Assembly (NCBI GenBank): GCA_937907215.1
Contig: CALESG010000032.1
Coordinates: 1-6,088, forward strand
Source: an uncultured Ruminococcus sp.
GTDB taxonomy: Bacteria; Bacillota; Clostridia; Oscillospirales; Ruminococcaceae
DNA length: 6,088 nucleotides
Reading direction: 5' to 3'
Shown in pieces: positions 4,651 to 6,088 of this stretch. Position 1 is the first letter of the stretch. The number at the start of each line of letters is the position of its first letter. The notes under the pieces are model-generated. The model had not been told where the DNA came from. It saw nothing but the letters and a program-made list of their open reading frames with translations, and ran no database searches. A program made the position numbers and the translations under genes.

Positions 4651-6088
4651 ATGAAAAAAATGAAGTTTATGGCAGCAATTGCAGCTACAGTTATGAGTGT
4701 TACAGCTGTAAGTACAAGTTTTCCTATTTTGCAGGCGTCTGCAAATGATTCAGATATAAAAATTTTATGCCTTGGTGACTCGATTACTGATGGTTATTTT
4801 GGAAAAGATGGTTATCGTAAATATCTTTATCATGAACTTGATGAAATGGGTTATAGCATTGACATGGTAGGTGCCAAGAGTGGCGGCGGTTCATATACTA
4901 CAAATAGTGGTGAATCATTTACATATGACGGAGATCATTCTGGATACAGCGGATATTCTATTGAGAATATTTCTGGAGGTCATGAATCAAGGCAGGGTAT
5001 TCGTGAACTCGTTGAAGGAACATGGTATTCAGGCGGAAAAAATATGATCCAAGCTTATGATCCAGATATTGTTCTGCTTCAAATTGGAACAAATGATATT
5101 CTGAGTGCATATAATGATGGAATTATAGATCGACTTGAAAATCTTGTTAATATAATTTTAAATGATATGAACGATCCAGGCGATGTTCTTTACATTGCAA
5201 GCATTCCATATATTGATGCTTATATAAGAGGCGACTGGCTGGGCGGATATGGTTTTAATGTTTGGAACAGTACAAGCGAAGAAAAAGACCAGCTTATGGA
5301 AAAAGTTTCATCTTGCGTCGATTCTTATAATGCATCAATAGAAGATATGGTTGCAAGAATGCAGTCAGAAGGAAAATCCGTAGCATTTGGTGATATAAAC
5401 AGTGTTGTAAATTATCAAACAGACCTTGAAGACGGCTGTCATCCAAATGAAACAGGATATGAAAAAATGGGTGTATATTGGGCTAACCTTCTTGAAGAGA
5501 ATTATTTTAATAATTCAAGTATAGAAACTAAACCTGTTGTAACTACTGCCACAACAACAGCGATTACAACAACTATATCTGAAGCAACAACTACTATTGA
5601 AAATACAACTCAATATACAACAACTACAACACCTGCACCTGAAACAACAACAGTTTCTACAACTAAAAAGACAGTACCAGTACAGCCTTCCGGAGATGAT
5701 ATAGTTCTTGAAAATGTATCATTCGGCGAGACCTATGATCTATCAGCTTATAAGGGAATGGGAATAAATGAAGTTTCATTTATACTTGATTCTATGCCTC
5801 CATATGGTATGAATGGATGTGCAGTATTCGGAAACTGGGAGCTTTCTAAAAATTATACGGCAGATGATTTAAATGACTTATCACTTAATGTAGAACTTGA
5901 CAAAGAATATTCGTCATTGACACTTCATAAGTGGTATGGAGAAGCAAGTCTTTCAAAGATCATTCTTAAAACTGCAAACAGCTCTGATGAAAACATAACT
6001 ACCACTACTACAGCAAAGCCTACTACTACAACTACTACAAGTACCACTACTACAGCAAAGCCTACTACTACAACCACTACAAGTACCA
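4651..6088 (+). CDS. Secreted multidomain SGNH carbohydrate esterase (CE3-like), 3' end beyond window
   Basis: The frame is open for 479 codons to the window edge. Residues 1-31 are a signal peptide (Lys-rich start, hydrophobic core, cleavage likely after Ala-Ser-Ala31), so the enzyme is exported. Residues about 36-290 form an SGNH hydrolase: block I CLGDSITDG with nucleophile Ser44, block II around DGDHSGYSGYSI (93-104), block III IGTND (145-149), and block V DGCHPNETGY with Asp261 and His264 of the triad. The D-H-x-G-Y/W-S-G block and the PDIVLLQIGTNDI run resemble CE3 acetylxylan esterases, which remove acetyl groups from xylan; substrate and family are inference. A Thr-rich linker (about 291-345) follows, then a module of about 90 residues (351-441) with alternating strands and aromatic residues that I do not recognise, perhaps a carbohydrate-binding module. 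A second Thr linker built from 14-residue repeats begins at about 442 and runs off the end, so a further module, such as a dockerin or binding domain, is expected. The AGGAGG site fixes the start. Confidence 0.88.
   Translation, partial: MKKMKFMAAIAATVMSVTAVSTSFPILQASANDSDIKILCLGDSITDGYFGKDGYRKYLYHELDEMGYSIDMVGAKSGGGSYTTNSGESFTYDGDHSGYSGYSIENISGGHESRQGIRELVEGTWYSGGKNMIQAYDPDIVLLQIGTNDILSAYNDGIIDRLENLVNIILNDMNDPGDVLYIASIPYIDAYIRGDWLGGYGFNVWNSTSEEKDQLMEKVSSCVDSYNASIEDMVARMQSEGKSVAFGDINSVVNYQTDLEDGCHPNETGYEKMGVYWANLLEENYFNNSSIETKPVVTTATTTAITTTISEATTTIENTTQYTTTTTPAPETTTVSTTKKTVPVQPSGDDIVLENVSFGETYDLSAYKGMGINEVSFILDSMPPYGMNGCAVFGNWELSKNYTADDLNDLSLNVELDKEYSSLTLHKWYGEASLSKIILKTANSSDENITTTTTAKPTTTTTTSTTTTAKPTTTTTTST
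5524..5685 (+). other. First Thr-rich linker of the esterase (low complexity)
   Basis: This codes for a Thr-dominated segment with scattered Ala, Pro, Val and Glu between the catalytic domain and the next module. Threonine is written mostly as ACA and ACT without a regular unit, unlike the ordered repeat in the second linker. Such segments act as flexible, often glycosylated spacers in secreted fibre-degrading enzymes. Confidence 0.75.
6001..6088 (+). repeat. 42-bp tandem repeat encoding the second Thr-rich linker
   Basis: Unit one is 6001-6042 and unit two 6043-6084; a third begins at 6085 and leaves the window. Each encodes 14 residues: TTTTAKPTTTTTTS. The two full units differ at one base, a synonymous ACT/ACC change at codon 11. 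Near identity at DNA level points to recent duplication and a linker whose length can change by recombination or slippage in steps that preserve the frame. Confidence 0.9.

Noticed and set aside
5521..5690. CRISPR-like or other non-coding repeat in the ACA/ACT-rich region
   Set aside because: The pattern is in-frame threonine codons of an open reading frame, so it is a protein linker.

Overview
The window looks like low-GC Firmicutes DNA, most likely Ruminococcus or a close relative in the Oscillospiraceae. The evidence is an AT-rich base composition, strong AGGAGG-type ribosome binding sites, consensus SigA promoters, and a secreted SGNH esterase with long threonine-rich linkers of the kind seen in ruminococcal fibre-degrading enzymes. 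Genus-level placement is an inference. There are no RNA genes, insertion sequences, CRISPR arrays or phage modules.

Left part (1-1973), all on the minus strand and read right to left: a small charged protein of unknown function (1698-1973), a LacI-family regulator (464-1465), and the first 32 codons of a lipoprotein (1-97). Intrinsic terminators follow the first two genes. Both the regulator and the lipoprotein have their own TTGACA-17-TATAAT-type promoter, so they are separate transcripts. Each of these two promoters carries an 8-bp palindrome centred on AGCT at exactly the same place, two bases after the -35 box. This suggests one repressor controls both, with the adjacent LacI protein as the obvious candidate. 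The lipoprotein may be the binding protein of a sugar transporter, but too little of it is present to say.

Middle part (1974-3812): a divergent intergenic region carries a good extended -10 promoter for an asparagine-synthetase-like gene (2177-3715), followed by a clear hairpin terminator. The synthetase half has all its ATP-pyrophosphatase motifs. The N-terminal glutaminase half has lost the catalytic cysteine and the glutamine-binding residues.

Right part (3813-6088): an MntP-type manganese exporter (3813-4397), a 253-base AT-rich spacer with an extended -10 promoter, and the start of a large secreted carbohydrate esterase (4651 to beyond the window end). The esterase has a signal peptide, a catalytic domain resembling family CE3 acetylxylan esterases, a Thr-rich linker, an unrecognised module of about 90 residues, and a second Thr-rich linker encoded by a 42-bp tandem repeat that runs off the edge.

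The only functional link between genes that the sequence supports is carbohydrate use: regulator and lipoprotein on one side, polysaccharide deacetylase on the other. The synthetase, MntP and the small protein look like independent units.
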